Origin: Sinotaia quadrata
Lineage: Eukaryota > Mollusca > Gastropoda > Architaenioglossa > Viviparidae
Assembly (NCBI GenBank): GCA_028829895.1
Contig: CM054178.1
Span: forward strand, 101,794,058 to 101,858,057
DNA length: 64,000 nucleotides
Direction: 5' to 3'
Within the stretch, counting starts at the first letter, position 1; every line of letters begins with the position of its first letter. The notes below the pieces were generated by a model. The model made no database searches. It had not been told where the DNA came from and was given only the letters and a program-made list of their open reading frames with translations. The position numbers were made by a program, and so were the translations under genes. Of the stretch, positions 39,745-50,865 are shown piece by piece.

Positions 39745-40589
39745 TCTTCTTCTTCTTCTTCTTTACGATCAATTCTTTTCCCCACAGGAATTGCGTGGAA
39801 ACTTTTCATCTTGATGTTCTCAGTTTTTTCTGTAGAGTTCCTGTGGGGCCTTCCTCCTTACTCTGTTCTAGGAGGGTAGCAATGTTCAAAAAAAAAAATT
39901 GTGGAAGACCTATGGAAGCCATGGAATTAGTTTTCCACTTGCCTTTCATTGTTTACAGTTTACTTATATGCTTTATTAGTGTGTCAATTATTGTATGCAT
40001 TGTTTTTCCGAGGAATTGTGTCAACATATGTATAGAAATTTTTTTTAAAATGTGAGAAAGCCATTTGTAACTTCCTTTAAGTTTGTGGTTTTCTTTTTTT
40101 ATTACTTATTGTGTAATGGTGTGCGTGTGGTGGGTTTTATTAATATTTATTTTTATAGAAGGTGAAGTGTGTTTGTGGGTATGAGATATGTGATGATGGC
40201 TTGGTGTATATGATTTTGGTGATATTTATTTGGAAAGAGTAGTGTTTGTGTGGTAACTGGTAAATGTAATAGTCTCATTGTGTCAGTCAAGCATTTTCTT
40301 TCTTCTCTGTATTTGTAACAATGTAGTAGAAAGTGTTCTATTGTGTTGTATGTTCGACAGTGAGTGCATGATTTTGGTTCATTGTTTAGGTTATGTGTAA
40401 ATCTTGTGGAGTTGTATCTTAATCTATATATTGCTCTGTTGTGTGTTATGTTCTTTAAGTATGGGTGGGGTGGGGTGGGGAACTTGTTTTTAAAGATTTG
40501 CTTTATTTGTGCTTGCAGTTCTGGTATATTTATTGAGGTGTTTAGAGGTATTCCATGTTTGCTTCCATATTTTGCTCCTTTGTCCGTTG

Positions 40590-40830
40590 TTTCATTTCCT
40601 GTTATGTTTTATTTCTTTTTTTTCTAGTGTGGTTATTTGTTTGCATATTGCATTGGTGATTTGTACTCTTGTGGTTTGGATGGGGTTAGCTAAATTTTGT
40701 AGTGATGTTTGTGAGTCTGTTAGTATGAGTATTTGTGTTTTGGTTGTTAGGGTGTTTTTTGCTATTGTCAGCGCTTTTTGGATTGCTTCTAGTTCTGCTG
40801 TTAGTATTGAATGTCTTTTTATCTAATTTG
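40590..40830 (-). pseudogene. RNase H domain of the LINE
   Basis: One minus frame reads AELEAIQKALTIAKN, later ILTDSQTSLQNLAN, the usual ELxAI and TDSxxxL pattern of LINE-encoded RNase H, which removes RNA from RNA-DNA hybrids. A stop precedes the domain, so it is not part of a continuous ORF. Confidence 0.75.
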
Positions 40831-41730
40831 TATGTTTGTGTGAATGTGGGTGTATGTGCTGCTGCCCCTGTTCCCATTTTGCTTTTGGATCCGTCAGTGT
40901 ATATGTGGTGATGGTTGAAGTATTTTTTATTTATGTGTTCTAGTGCTCTTTGTTTCGCTAAGTGTGGTTGGTTGTGCTTTATTGGTTGTTAGTCTATTTT
41001 TGGTGTATTGATTGTCCAGGGGGGGGCTGAGGTTTGTTTTTGGGATCTTCTAATTTCAGTGAGTTCAATTTGTATTTTTCTATTAATTTCTTAGTTTGCT
41101 GGTATGGGGGTAGCTTATTTTCTGTCCACTTGTTTTTTTTTTAATTCTTGTTGCTTTTGGCATGTTGTATCCCTTTTTTTTATCCCATTTCTTGTTTTGT
41201 AGATGTGTATTTGTGGGAAGATTTTTCCCATGTTGTATTCTATTAGCCCATTGTTTGAATGTTTGTTTGTCTCTTCTTTCTTTTAGTGTTAAATGTCCTG
41301 TTTGTTTTAAAATTTCTTCATTTTTTGTGTTTGGGAGTGCGTTTGTGCTTATTCTAAGAGCTTTATAATGAATTGTTTGTAGTTTTTTATTTTGGGGTTG
41401 TTGGTTGCTGTGTATGTTGTGCTTCCATAGTATATGACTGAGTATATTAGTGCTCTTGTGACTGTTAATAGAGTGGTCCTGTCTGTCCCCAGTCTTTCCC
41501 TTTTGTTGTTTTAAGGATGTTTAGTATTTTGTCCGTTTTGATTAAGGTATTTTCTATGTGTTGGTTGAAATTAATGTTTTCATCAAATGTGATACCTAAA
41601 AATTTGTGAGTCTTTGTCAATTGAGTATTTAATATTTGATTGTTTTAATTTGAGTGTGGGGTATTTTCTGTCTCTTGGATCAGTGAAGTCTATGGCTGTC
41701 GTTTTGTCTGGTGCAAGATCAAATCCCCAT

Positions 41731-41976
41731 TTATTTGTCCAGTCTTCCAGTTTTTTTTAGGGTGTTTTGGAGATCTTGGATTAAGTATTCTATTTTTTTG
41801 TGTGAGTTGTATAGTGATGAATCATCTGCACATTGTGTTAGTTGTGTCTTTGTGTCTGCGGTGATTTTGTTTAGGTAATGTGTGGCTATGTTGAAGAGGG
41901 TGGGGCTGAGAGAACTTCCCTGTGGGGTGCCATTGATTATTTGTCTAATGGTGGATTGTGTGTACTTTATTTGCAC
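41731..41976 (-). pseudogene. LINE reverse transcriptase, motifs B and C
   Basis: Contains NGTPQGSSLSPTLFNI (motif B) and CADDSSLY, where the usual YADD or FADD catalytic motif C has Cys in the first place but keeps both Asp. The frame is separated from the upstream RT part by a stop in the NYVK region and a frameshift. The following frame continues WGFDLAPDKT past about 41735. Confidence 0.9.
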
Positions 41977-42039
41977 TCGGAATATTCTGTTTTGAAGGAA
42001 ATTTTTAACATAGTTTTATATGTTCCCTCCTATTTCCAT

Positions 42040-42779
42040 TTGAAGCATTTTAATTAGTATTGTTGGGTGCCAAACCGTGTCGAAGGCTTTTGATATGTCA
42101 ATAAAGATTGCTATTGAGTGTTTTTTTGTATTCTATCTATCATGATGTTGCCTACTAATCTATTGGTGGCATCTGTGGTGGATCTTTTTGGTCTGAACCC
42201 AAAATGTTGTTCATGAGAGAGTAGGTTATTTGTTTCTAAGTAGTATGTGATTCTTCTATTTACTATTGTTTCTAGTGTTTTTGCTAATGTTGGGAGAAGG
42301 GAGATTGGTCTGTATGAGTTTGGTTGAGTGTGATCTTTGTCTGGTTTTGGTATTGGTATTATGTTGGCTTGTTTCCAGAGTGTTGGTATATCATCTGTTT
42401 TCCATATTTTGTTAAAGAGTTGCATTATATTATGTAGTATATTGTGTGGTAGTCTTCTTAAGAATTGGTAAAGTATTTTGTCTTGGCCTGTTGCTGTGTT
42501 CTTTTTGTTTTTAACTGTATGTTCTACTTCTGCTAATGTGATAGGTGAGTTTATTTTTTTGATGGAGTCTGAGGTTTTGCTTTTGTTCCTTTCTAATTTT
42601 TCTAGTAGTTTTGATAATTTTTCTAGTTTTTTTATTTTCTGAGGGTTGGTGTTGTTTGTATTTGCTTGAAATGCATCTACTAAGGTTTCAGCCTTTTCCT
42701 CTTCAGTTGAGGTGTATATGTTTGATTTTGGGTGGGTTACTAGTGGTGGTATTATACTTTTGCTCATACCAGTACCCAT
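42040..42779 (-). pseudogene. LINE reverse transcriptase, fingers and motif A
   Basis: The frame 42111-42779 contains ATGQDKI, NSYRPISLLPTLAKTLE and FGFRPKRSTTDA, standard non-LTR RT segments. Motif A, FIDISKAFDTVWH, follows in another frame at about 42060-42110, so a frameshift lies near the A-run at about 42112. Copying LINE RNA into DNA at the target nick is the ancestral role; this copy cannot make the whole enzyme. Confidence 0.92.
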
Positions 42780-43284
42780 TATTTTCTTTATTTTGTCCCA
42801 TATTTGTTTAGTTGTACTGTTTCTGTTTAGTTGATTGCATGCCTTTTCCCAGGATTTTTTCTTTGCTTTATTTATTTGAATTTTGAATTGTGTGTTGATG
42901 TTGTAGTATCGTGTTTTAGCTATTTCATTGTTTGTTTGTTTTCTCTATTGTCTAAGTGCCTTTTTCCTTTTCTTTTTGGTTTTTTTTTTAGTTGTTGATC
43001 CCACCAAGGGGTGAGGGGTGCGGGAGTGTTTGTTTGTGTTAGGGGAAATGCTAAGTTTGCTGCTTTGTTGATGGCTTCCGTGATGTTGATGGCCCATGTG
43101 TTTGTATTGTCATGAGTTAGTAGCTGTTCTGATGTTAATTCTAAGTTTCGTTTAAAGGTGTCCCAATTTCCCTTTGATGTGCCATGTTGTGTTCACAGTT
43201 GTGTCTGAGTGGTATATTTGTTTGTTATTTATTTCTATTATTATGGGTTGGTGGTCACTGGTATAGTTGTCTTCATCAGTTATA

Positions 43285-43722
43285 CAGTACACTTCTGTCC
43301 ATATAGGAGCAATAAAACAAAAAACAAAGTACAGTGGAGGACTAGCATGCTTAATTAAAAATAACATTAACTACACTAGGGTAGAAAACACAGATGCCCA
43401 TCTAACAATTTCTCTAATAAATAAAAAACATCAACTACATATCACAAATATATACATTAATCCACGCACACAAACAACAATTATAGGACTAGAAAAAAAT
43501 CTCCCTTTTCGAAAATCATATAATTATGGGAGATTTCAATGCGCTACACCCATGCTGGTCAAAGGGAAACAAAAACAAACGTGGCTAAATTCTATTACAC
43601 TGGATTATAAAGGAAAATCCAACTTTTCTAGCCCCTCCTCAACCAACAAGACACCAAAACACCCTAGACATAGCATTAATGACACCACACCTCACTCTAG
43701 ATACCACAATTATAACTGATGA
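43285..43722 (+). pseudogene. Inverted LINE endonuclease fragment
   Basis: Plus-strand frame with GGLACLIKNNI and HITNIYINPRTQTTI, then, after a frameshift, IIMGDFNALHPCWS, the GDFN motif of APE-type LINE endonucleases. It ends in ...ITDE, exactly where the minus-strand part begins (ITDEDNYTSDHQP). The word ataactgatgaag therefore occurs at both breakpoints (43712-43724 and, inverted, 43271-43283). This is the middle of the endonuclease turned around relative to the rest. Confidence 0.88.
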
Positions 43723-43734
43723 AGTATTTTTACT

Positions 43735-43980
43735 GACAGTGTACAAAGCTATTTTTACTGATAATGTAAATTGTCTTCTTTTCTGACAGTGTCCATAGTC
43801 TTCTTTATTGACAGTGAACATATAAATATTTACCAACAGTATATATGGCCATCTTTACTGACAGTATGCAAAGCCAAATTTACTAATAGTGTACATAGTC
43901 AACTTTACTGAGGATGTACCATAGCCATCTTCACTGAGAGTGTGTGGCCATCTTTACTGACAGCGCCAAGTTTACAAATA
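43735..43980. repeat. Minisatellite of about 25 bp, right part of the split array
   Basis: Units like 'tttactgacagtgtacaaag' plus 'ccatc', the same family as 39600-39744. Confidence 0.85.
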
Positions 43981-45110
43981 TTTGAACAGGCGAGACATAT
44001 TTGTAGTGATGCTTTTATTTAACTGGTGTCAATTTTCGCAGTGTTTCATGTTGCCGAGCACACGATTAACGATGTCGTATTCTTTCCATACACAAAATTG
44101 GGTCAGTGGTGATGACGTCACTTTTGTTCCAAACGTACGTCATTCACCAAACTGTAAAATCCATTCACTAGTATGAAAGCAGCTTTAGAGAGTGTACCGA
44201 CTTTTCACCTTCTGCATTAGCCTAATCACCTTTCCCACTAATGTGAAATAGCTATGGTCACTAGGGTTTTTCTGGCATACACAAGAGTGGTATGGAGAGA
44301 TAGTAGGTACATATTGACATTCCGTTCACGCTATTTGATAATAACTAGGCATACGGAAAGAGAGATATAGAGATGATTAGACAGATAAGCAGACAGACAG
44401 AAATCCAGATAAATAGATAGATAGATTTTGTGACAGTTTTACAATGAAGATATCTCTTGTTAATTATGGGCAACTTACATTAATTTCTTATTAATGCAAT
44501 ACTATCTTTCTGCTAATAGGTTCAAGGAAACGCAAAGAACAAAGAGCTGTCATTAATCACTCATCCATCATTTACGATCTCGGATATCTTTGCTTCATAT
44601 TAAATACCGATGCGATATACAACCCCCCCCCCTCTTTTTTTTCAGGCAAATGCAATTCACACTCAATTCTACGCCCTGCTACCTTTTATCATTCAACAAT
44701 GTCTCCCACCACCACCCTTGCATTCTCAAGATTTCTCCGAATTTATTACAAAGAGATGTGAAAAAGAAGAATTAACATGAGTTTTTTTTTTTATAATATC
44801 ACGCATCAGTGAATTCGAGAGGCATCGATCGAGGTCAAACGAGGTCGGGGTCAAAGGAGAGGATGAAGTCCTAGTAGGAGTCATCCAAGACCGAGATCAC
44901 CGACCAAAGGTGAAAAGTCTATTGCGGCTCCTGCGAGGAAGTCAACAAGTAAAAAAAAAACAAAACAACCCCAGACGAGAGGTACCGAGCTAGAAAATAA
45001 GAAATGTCATTGCCTCGTTTTCAAAACAATAACAATATCAATTATCCTTCCCTTGTGAAAATCTATTTCAAAGTCTGTCTCGTCTATCTCTTAAATTTGA
45101 CTTCATTATG
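43981..45110. other. Intergenic, no gene seen
   Basis: Contains a C-run followed by a T-run at 44622-44643, and short GATA/AGAC tracts near 44385-44425. No gene recognised. Confidence 0.5.
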
Positions 45111-45112
45111 TT

Positions 45113-45155
45113 TTAAATTGATTTTGTTACTAAAGTCATAGTCCCATCCTTCATG

Positions 45156-45207
<52 letters not shown>

Positions 45208-45392
45208 TAATTTGACTGCTGATATCTATGCTAGGATAAACTGAATGATTGTCAAGGGTTAATCGAACACTGTTGTGAAGGGTTGTAAATGTCAATTCTC
45301 TTTTGATTATGTTTATATGTTGTATATTTATTTGATTGTTGATTTAATAAGTTTATTGTTAAATTTATTAAACTTCTTGCAACTTATGTTGT
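45113..45392 (+). mobile_element. Fragment of the unclassified repeat family, inverted relative to the copies at 51-54 kb
   Basis: The reverse complement of about 52960-53200 matches much of it, for example 'gctaggataaactgaatgat', 'tgatttaataagtttattgt' and 'aaatttattaaacttcttgc'. It contains an (AT)n run (45160-45200). Similarity stops near 45392. The family has no recognised coding sequence. Confidence 0.7.
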
Positions 45393-45399
45393 CTCTTAC

Positions 45400-45762
45400 C
45401 CATTAATGAACTGTCGCATCGTCCTGTCAGTTACCCATAATGAACTGTCACATCGTCCTGTCAGTGTCCCATAATGAACTGTCACATCGTCCTGTCAGTT
45501 GCCCATTAATGAACTGTCACATCGTCCTGTCAGTTACCCATAATGAACTGTCACATCTAGATGAGTATGTGTTAACCATTGTAACATTTAGTGTATTTGT
45601 ATTATAAGTGTTTGCTTGTGTGTGTGTGTGCATGAGTTTGCCTGTATGTGGCTTCGTGGGTGATCATTTTTGTGAATAGTATAAAGAAAATCAGCATCCC
45701 TAACGATTGTTAGAAAAATATTTGATTATTGGCGAAAGATTTTTACTCGTAGATGTATTAAT
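45400..45762 (+). repeat. Inverted-duplication arm (partner 49740-49998), with a 35-bp minisatellite
   Basis: 45400-45560 is a 35-bp array ('cattaatgaactgtcacatc' plus 'gtcctgtcagttacc', about 5 units). It is followed by unique sequence containing 'gtggcttcgtgggtgatcat' and 'agtataaagaaaatcagcat'. The reverse complement of 49740-49998 follows the same order, including two of the minisatellite units, with modest divergence. The two arms enclose actin 2 exon 2. Confidence 0.88.
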
Positions 45763-46129
45763 CGCTTTGTTTTTATTTCAGGAACTTATGACAACTATTT
45801 TGATACACTGTAATGCAAATACACGACACACTTTGCGTAACACAAAAGTTCACGACTGCATTCTCTGTGGCTTATCAGCAAATACTATATAATAACTTGG
45901 AATGCAACTTATGTTATTTTATTGTAGCAGAGAACAGACATTTTATATCTGTTCTAAAGTAATCACTAGGGATACTTCAATGGTTTTATCATTTTTCAAA
46001 TCGTCATTCATGTGAAGTATATTGCAATTCATCCATAATTTAACATCGACAACCTACTTTTTGCTGTTTTGAATGGCAGCTTCACTGTGTTTAACACAGC
46101 CAGACTTGTATCGGCCAGTAATCTGTTTA

Positions 46130-46640
46130 ATTTCGTGTTGCCGACATTAGGTCATTAGTCGTTTCACACGGCAGGACTTGTGTATCTGCTAGTAAAGTGT
46201 TTAAACTCGTGGTTAACGATATTTGACGTTTCACACGGCAGGACTTGTGTATCTGCTAGTAAAGTGTTTAAACTCGTGGTTAACGATATTTGACGTTTCA
46301 CACGGCAGGACTTGTGTATCTGCTAGTAAAGTGTTTAAACTCGTGGTTAACGATATTTGACGTTTCACACGGCAGGACTTGTGTATCTGCTAGTAAAGTG
46401 TTTAAACTCGTGGTTAACGATATTTGACGTTTCACACGGCAGGACTTGTGTATCTGCTAGTAAAGTGTTTAAACTCGTGGTTAACGATATTTGACGTTTC
46501 ACACGGCAGGACTTGTGTATCTGCTAGTAAAGTGTTTAAACTCGTGGTTAACGATATTTGACGTTTCACACGGCCAGATTTGTGTATCTGCCAATAATCT
46601 GTTTAAACTCGTGTTTGACGATATTTGACGTTGGAGAACA
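46130..46640. repeat. 67-bp minisatellite, about 7 units, central ones identical
   Basis: Exact 67-bp period from 46170. Unit 'ggcaggacttgtgtatctgc', 'tagtaaagtgtttaaactcg', 'tggttaacgatatttgacgt', 'ttcacac'. The inner copies look identical by eye, and the flanking copies are diverged. It lies just beyond the 3' side of actin 2. Confidence 0.97.
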
Positions 46641-47960
46641 ATTGCATGAAGTGAATGAAGAACGAAAGGAAGCAGACCGACCACCAAAACATTTGTGACT
46701 TAGACTAAAGTGTTTGTCAGTTCTAACTATTGTCAAACTTTCTCTTCGGCAGGCATGATGTTAATCTTGGTGAAACTCTCTCTCGAATGCTAACAGTTGT
46801 AGGATCCACGCTATGGTCATTTGAGTCAAAAGCTGTACGTCAAATAGATAGCATTAAAATCTTACCGCATTCGTATGGCCGCTCAAGTCAAAAGTTGTGG
46901 AGGTCAAGGAATCTTATCGTCGTCCAGAAAAGAATGATATTTTTCATGTAAAATTTCATGTTCAATGGCAAAGTCCATAAGATGATTCAAAATTAGTTAG
47001 AATGCATATTTAAATGGTATTATTTAATGCAAATTAACAATTTATCTTATAGAAACGAGAAACACAGCAATAGTGACTGGAAGTAAGGGTCGATTTACAC
47101 AGAAACATAAATTTAGCTATAGCAAATTTCAGCATAGTTGGGAACAGACAGAAAAATAGATGTAGCTATAGCAACTTTCAACATAGTTGGGAATAGGTTA
47201 GATTTCAAAGAGGCGTTAACGACATCAGCAATAACAGGGCAGAAAATGGTTGATGATAACATGACATGAAAACCCTTTTCTTATATTCTTCTCTTAGAAA
47301 ATCAAGGGCAATAGGTTCCAGTTGTTGAACAACGGCTTTTGAGACTCGTTAGAATTGTAAGGTGATGGTATGGAACTGATTGATGATACCAGTATTTTGG
47401 TACTTTATATTAGAAGACATCTGTAAGTGAGAGATGTCATTAATGGAAAAGGCACTAAAAGTGATTGTGTATATCTCTGCCAGAGATTTTAGGAATGATG
47501 TTAATTCACTGTATTTTGCTGGAGTGTTCATTGATCACATGACTTTGAGATCTGGATTTTGAAATGTAAACTATTTTAGTGGGTGTTGTGAGTGTTGTGG
47601 GTGTCTTGGGTGTTCACTCTTACAAGTTTCAAACAACTGTTTGTAAATGATCAGGCAGGACATAACCTATTGCCTATCAACTATGTAACGGTCCCATTTG
47701 AAACGTTAGTAGAAAGAGTGCTTAAGGGACTTGGAACACATGTATCCCATGGGACGTTACGCTCAGCTGCTGCAGAAGTATTGCTGATTTAAAAAAGTCA
47801 GTACAAACGCTCATAGAGTGGATTTGGCTGCAGCCCACAGTGAGTGAATGAGTGAGTGTCACGAATTAAAGTGATTTCTACTTGATCAAACTCTGAAATA
47901 AAATAAAATTAACGGGTGACATTGACATATTTTACAAAGATGATGAAAGGCGTCCGTAAG
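46641..47960. other. Flank beyond actin 2, no gene seen
   Basis: 47085-47190 has two rough copies of 'tttagctatagcaaatttca'-like DNA. A 66-codon plus-strand frame at 47592-47792 is not recognised. Actin 2 transcription should end near 47950. Confidence 0.5.
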
Positions 47961-47972
47961 GGCCTATAATAC

Positions 47973-47978
47973 TTTATT
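47973..47978 (-). terminator. Polyadenylation signal of actin 2
   Basis: AATAAA on the minus strand, about 120 nt after the stop codon, the first such signal downstream. Confidence 0.6.
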
Positions 47979-48098
47979 CTTTATAAAGACGTGAAGTCTG
48001 AAACAATAAAAACAAAAACAATAAAACAAAATGCCGGAACAAAACCATAAAAACAAAACAAAACAAATATTGAAACACCCTTCTCCTGAAAACCGTTG

Positions 48099-49082
48099 TT
48101 AGTATTTTCGAAACAGAATATTAAACCCATGTTCGTCATACTCTTCCCTGGAGATCCACATGCGCTTGAAGACAGGTAGAGATGCCAGAATCGAACCGCC
48201 GATCCACACAGTATATTTGCGCTCTGGCGGACAAATGATTTTGACTTTCGTTGTTGACGGGGTTAAAGTTGCCATCTCTTTCGATAGTCTGTCAGCAAAT
48301 CCCGAGAACATTGTCGAGCCGCCAGACAACACGATATTAGCGTACAGACTGCTGTGGACATCACCAATGCAATTTATAATCGAGTTATGGATCATCTCGT
48401 GCACGCCACGCGAATCCCTTTCCAGTAAAGATGGCTGAAACAAAGCTTCCGGGCACCGGAAGCGCTCGCTCCCAATCGTGATGTGACGCCCGTCCGGAAG
48501 TCTGTAGTTCTGTGACGTGGAGGAACTTGAAATGGCTCTCACCTCGCGCTCAAAGTCCAGCGCTACGAAACACTGACCCTCCTTGATATGAGAAGCCATT
48601 CCGAGTTGTATGGCGGTGTTGCTGTTGTGCTCTGTCACCATCTTCAGCAGGTACTCTGTTAGATCCCGGCCGGCGAGGTCCATCCGTAAAGTAGCGTCCT
48701 CGAAAGCTTTGCCCTCGTAGATAGGAACAGAGTGGGTCAGACTGTGGCCAGAATCCAAAACGATGCCTGTTGTTATTCTAGAGGCGTAAAGGGACAGCAC
48801 CGCTTGGTTGACTTGAAGAATGGCGGGAGCGAGGAACGTCTCGAACATGGTGCTGGTGACCCTCTCACGATTCTCTTTGTGATTGAGGGGAACCTCCGAA
48901 AGTAGGATGGGATGCTCTTCAGGATTCGCGCGCATTTCTTTGTAGAGAGTGTGGTGCCAGAGCAGTTCTAAGTCATTCCAGTTGGTGACAACACCGCGAT
49001 CGATCGGCCACGACAGACTTAGAATTTCACGGTTGCTTTGTGCTGCGTCTCCAACGTAGCTGTCAATCTGTGCCATAAGTTC
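48099..49082 (-). CDS. Divergent actin-like gene 2, exon 2
   Basis: Exon 2, residues 46-372 of 372, open throughout. It follows the acceptor aatttcag (AG at 49084-49083) and starts with codons for [12 protein letters not shown] in phase 0. An actin fold is expected: [11 protein letters not shown] (Gln137), DSGHSLTH (phosphate-2 loop, with Asp157 and Gly158 replaced but Asp154 and His161 kept), IKEG adenine pocket, [24 protein letters not shown] and [11 protein letters not shown] (Lys336). Changes from canonical actin include His73 to Arg (PIDRGVVTN), Gly63 to Glu, several in subdomain 2, and a shorter tail ending RKY. The first Met in this exon (49076) is internal; the real start is in the exon at 54869-55003. 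It is likely a fast-evolving paralogue. Tissue and partners are unknown. Confidence 0.93.
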   Translation of the reverse strand, partial: ELMAQIDSYVGDAAQSNREILSLSWPIDRGVVTNWNDLELLWHHTLYKEMRANPEEHPILLSEVPLNHKENRERVTSTMFETFLAPAILQVNQAVLSLYASRITTGIVLDSGHSLTHSVPIYEGKAFEDATLRMDLAGRDLTEYLLKMVTEHNSNTAIQLGMASHIKEGQCFVALDFEREVRAISSSSTSQNYRLPDGRHITIGSERFRCPEALFQPSLLERDSRGVHEMIHNSIINCIGDVHSSLYANIVLSGGSTMFSGFADRLSKEMATLTPSTTKVKIICPPERKYTVWIGGSILASLPVFKRMWISREEYDEHGFNILFRKY

Positions 49083-49738
49083 CTGAAATTACAACGAAAT
49101 AGCTGTCAGTATGAATCATAAGTTCCTGAAATTAAAACGAAATAGCTGTCAGTCTGCGTCATAAGCTCCTGAAATTAAAACGAAATAGCTGTCAGTATGA
49201 ATCATAAGTTCCTGAAATTAAAACGAAATAGCTGTCAGTCTGCGTCATAAGCTCCTGAAATTAAAACGAAATAGCTGTTAGTATGTGTCATAAGTTCCTG
49301 AAATTTAAACGAAATAGCTGTCAGTTTGTGCCATATGTTCCTAAAATTAAAACGAAATAGCTGTCAGTCTGCGTCATAAGTTCCTGAAATTACAACGAAA
49401 TAAATAGCTGTCAGTCTGCGTCATAAGTTCCTGAAATTAAAACGAAATAGCTGTCAGTCTGCGTCATAAGCTCCTGAAATTAAAACGAAATAGCTGTTAG
49501 TATGTGTCATAAGTTCCTGAAATTTAAACGAAATAGCTGTCAGTTTGTGCCATATGTTCCTAAAATTAAAACGAAATAGCTGTCAGTTTGTGCCATATGT
49601 TCCTAAAATTAAAACGAAATAGCTGTCAGTCTGCGTCATAAGTTCCTGAAATTACAACGAAATAAATAGCTGTCAGTCTGCGTCATAAGTTCCTTAAATT
49701 AAAACGAAATAGCGGTCAGTCTGTGCCATACGTTCCTG
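49083..49738 (-). repeat. 43-bp minisatellite made from the actin 2 splice acceptor, about 15 units
   Basis: Exact 43-bp period starting at the exon edge. On the minus strand each unit reads a pyrimidine-rich stretch ending in tttcag, then GAACTTATGACGCAGACTG, which copies the exon 2 start GAACTTATGGCACAGATTG. The unit therefore spans the intron end plus about 25 nt of exon. A six-unit higher-order block (262 bp, marked by an extra 'taaa' at 49401 and 49663) is duplicated. A few units have lost the AG-adjacent bases (cctaaaat for cctgaaat, which destroys the acceptor AG). Confidence 0.96.
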
Positions 49739-49739
49739 A

Positions 49740-49998
49740 ACAGTACATCTACGACTAATCTTTCGTCAATAATCAAATATGTTTCTAACAATCGTCAGGG
49801 ATGCTGATTTTCTTTATACTATTCGCAAAAATGATCACCCACGAAGCCACATACAGGTAAACACACACGCAAACATGTATACCACACAAATACACCAAAT
49901 ATTCAATGGTTAACACATACGCATCTACTGGTGACAGTTCATTAATGGGATACTGACAGTACGATGTGACAGTTCATTAATGGGTAACTGACAAGTCG
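49740..49998 (-). repeat. Inverted-duplication arm (partner 45400-45762)
   Basis: Reads as the reverse complement of 45500-45762. It contains 'atgatcacccacgaagccac' and two units of 'gtgacagttcattaatggg'. Confidence 0.88.
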
Positions 49999-50128
49999 AT
50001 GTGAAGCAGTGTTGTAGTATACAGTCGGTTTGAAATGAATATATATATATATAGATATCTGCCCACATTTACTCGAAAATTTGTAGGACAATTAGTAGTG
50101 CAGTTAACGCAAGAGATATAAATTCAGA

Positions 50129-50318
50129 TGTAACTTGAAAAGTGAGTAGAATAGAGCTGAATGTAAAAGTGTATTAAACAAACACTCACTTTGATTACTT
50201 ATTGCGAGTGTTAAATCATACGGTGTAACTTGAAAAGTGAGTAGAATAGAGCTGAATGTAAAAGTGTATTAAACAAACACTCACTTTGATTACTTATTGC
50301 GAGTGTTAAATCATACGG
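50129..50318. repeat. 95-bp tandem duplication
   Basis: Two nearly identical copies, 95 bp apart, starting 'gtaacttgaaaagtgagtag' and ending 'gcgagtgttaaatcata'. Confidence 0.97.
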
Positions 50319-50380
50319 TGCGCACGCGTATGTGTGTATATCTGACGTGCCTGTGTATGCGTTTGTGCTTATATTTTAGC

Positions 50381-50761
50381 TGTGTATAAGCGAGAGTTAG
50401 AAACAGAAAGATGAGAATTTTGAAATTCTGCAAAACTCAGTCTAAAATGTCTTCAATTACACACCAGTCCTAGCAAATTTAAACAAGAAAGAAAACAAAC
50501 GAAAAAAAAAATAAGCGCCAGTTAAAGTCCTCCTCTCTCAAACTGTAGCAAGAACGAAAATGTTCACACAACATACACATTAATGAAAGAAGTCGAGAAC
50601 AATCAGAAAATAGTGGCAAAGTAAAACTTAATGGTGATATTCTCTTTCCTATTACTTTTCTGATTGCTTATAGAACGCAATGTTAGTCACACTTTATATT
50701 GACTGAGTTTTGCAGAATTTCAAAATTTCTGTTTCTAACTCGCTCGCATACAAACATAAAA
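50381..50761. repeat. Inverted repeat with arms of about 60 bp
   Basis: 50381-50443 (containing 'gaaattctgcaaaactcagt') and 50699-50761 ('actgagttttgcagaatttc') are reverse complements with few differences. Weaker similarity continues outward into CA/TG-rich flanks. The spacer is about 255 bp and non-coding. It could be a MITE-like element. Confidence 0.85.
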
Positions 50762-50865
50762 ATATGCTCATACGTGCACACACAAACAAACACATAAACA
50801 CATACGTGCACACACATATACATCAGATACACAAACATAAACAAATATATACCCGTTCTCATATT

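Larger units (their letters stand above)
39745..43722 (-). mobile_element. I-like non-LTR retrotransposon, dead, with inverted 5' part
   Basis: Read on the minus strand, the main part (39745-43284) holds the endonuclease C-terminal SDHQPI motif (about 43225-43245), the reverse transcriptase (about 41730-42780) and an RNase H domain (about 40600-40810, with AELEAIQKAL and ILTDSQTSLQ), then a 3' UTR and an (AAG)7 tail. An RNase H behind the RT points to the I group of LINEs. The remaining endonuclease part (about 43285-43722) lies in the opposite direction. Frameshifts and stops break the ORF, and no ORF1 remains. A 12-bp target duplication frames it. Confidence 0.88.

Noticed and set aside
41731..43367. 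A host gene with reverse-transcriptase-like ORFs
   Set aside because: Motif order, frameshifts, tail and target duplication show a dead LINE.
47592..47792. 66-codon plus frame suspected to be a mobile-element protein fragment
   Set aside because: The resemblance was too faint to name a family.
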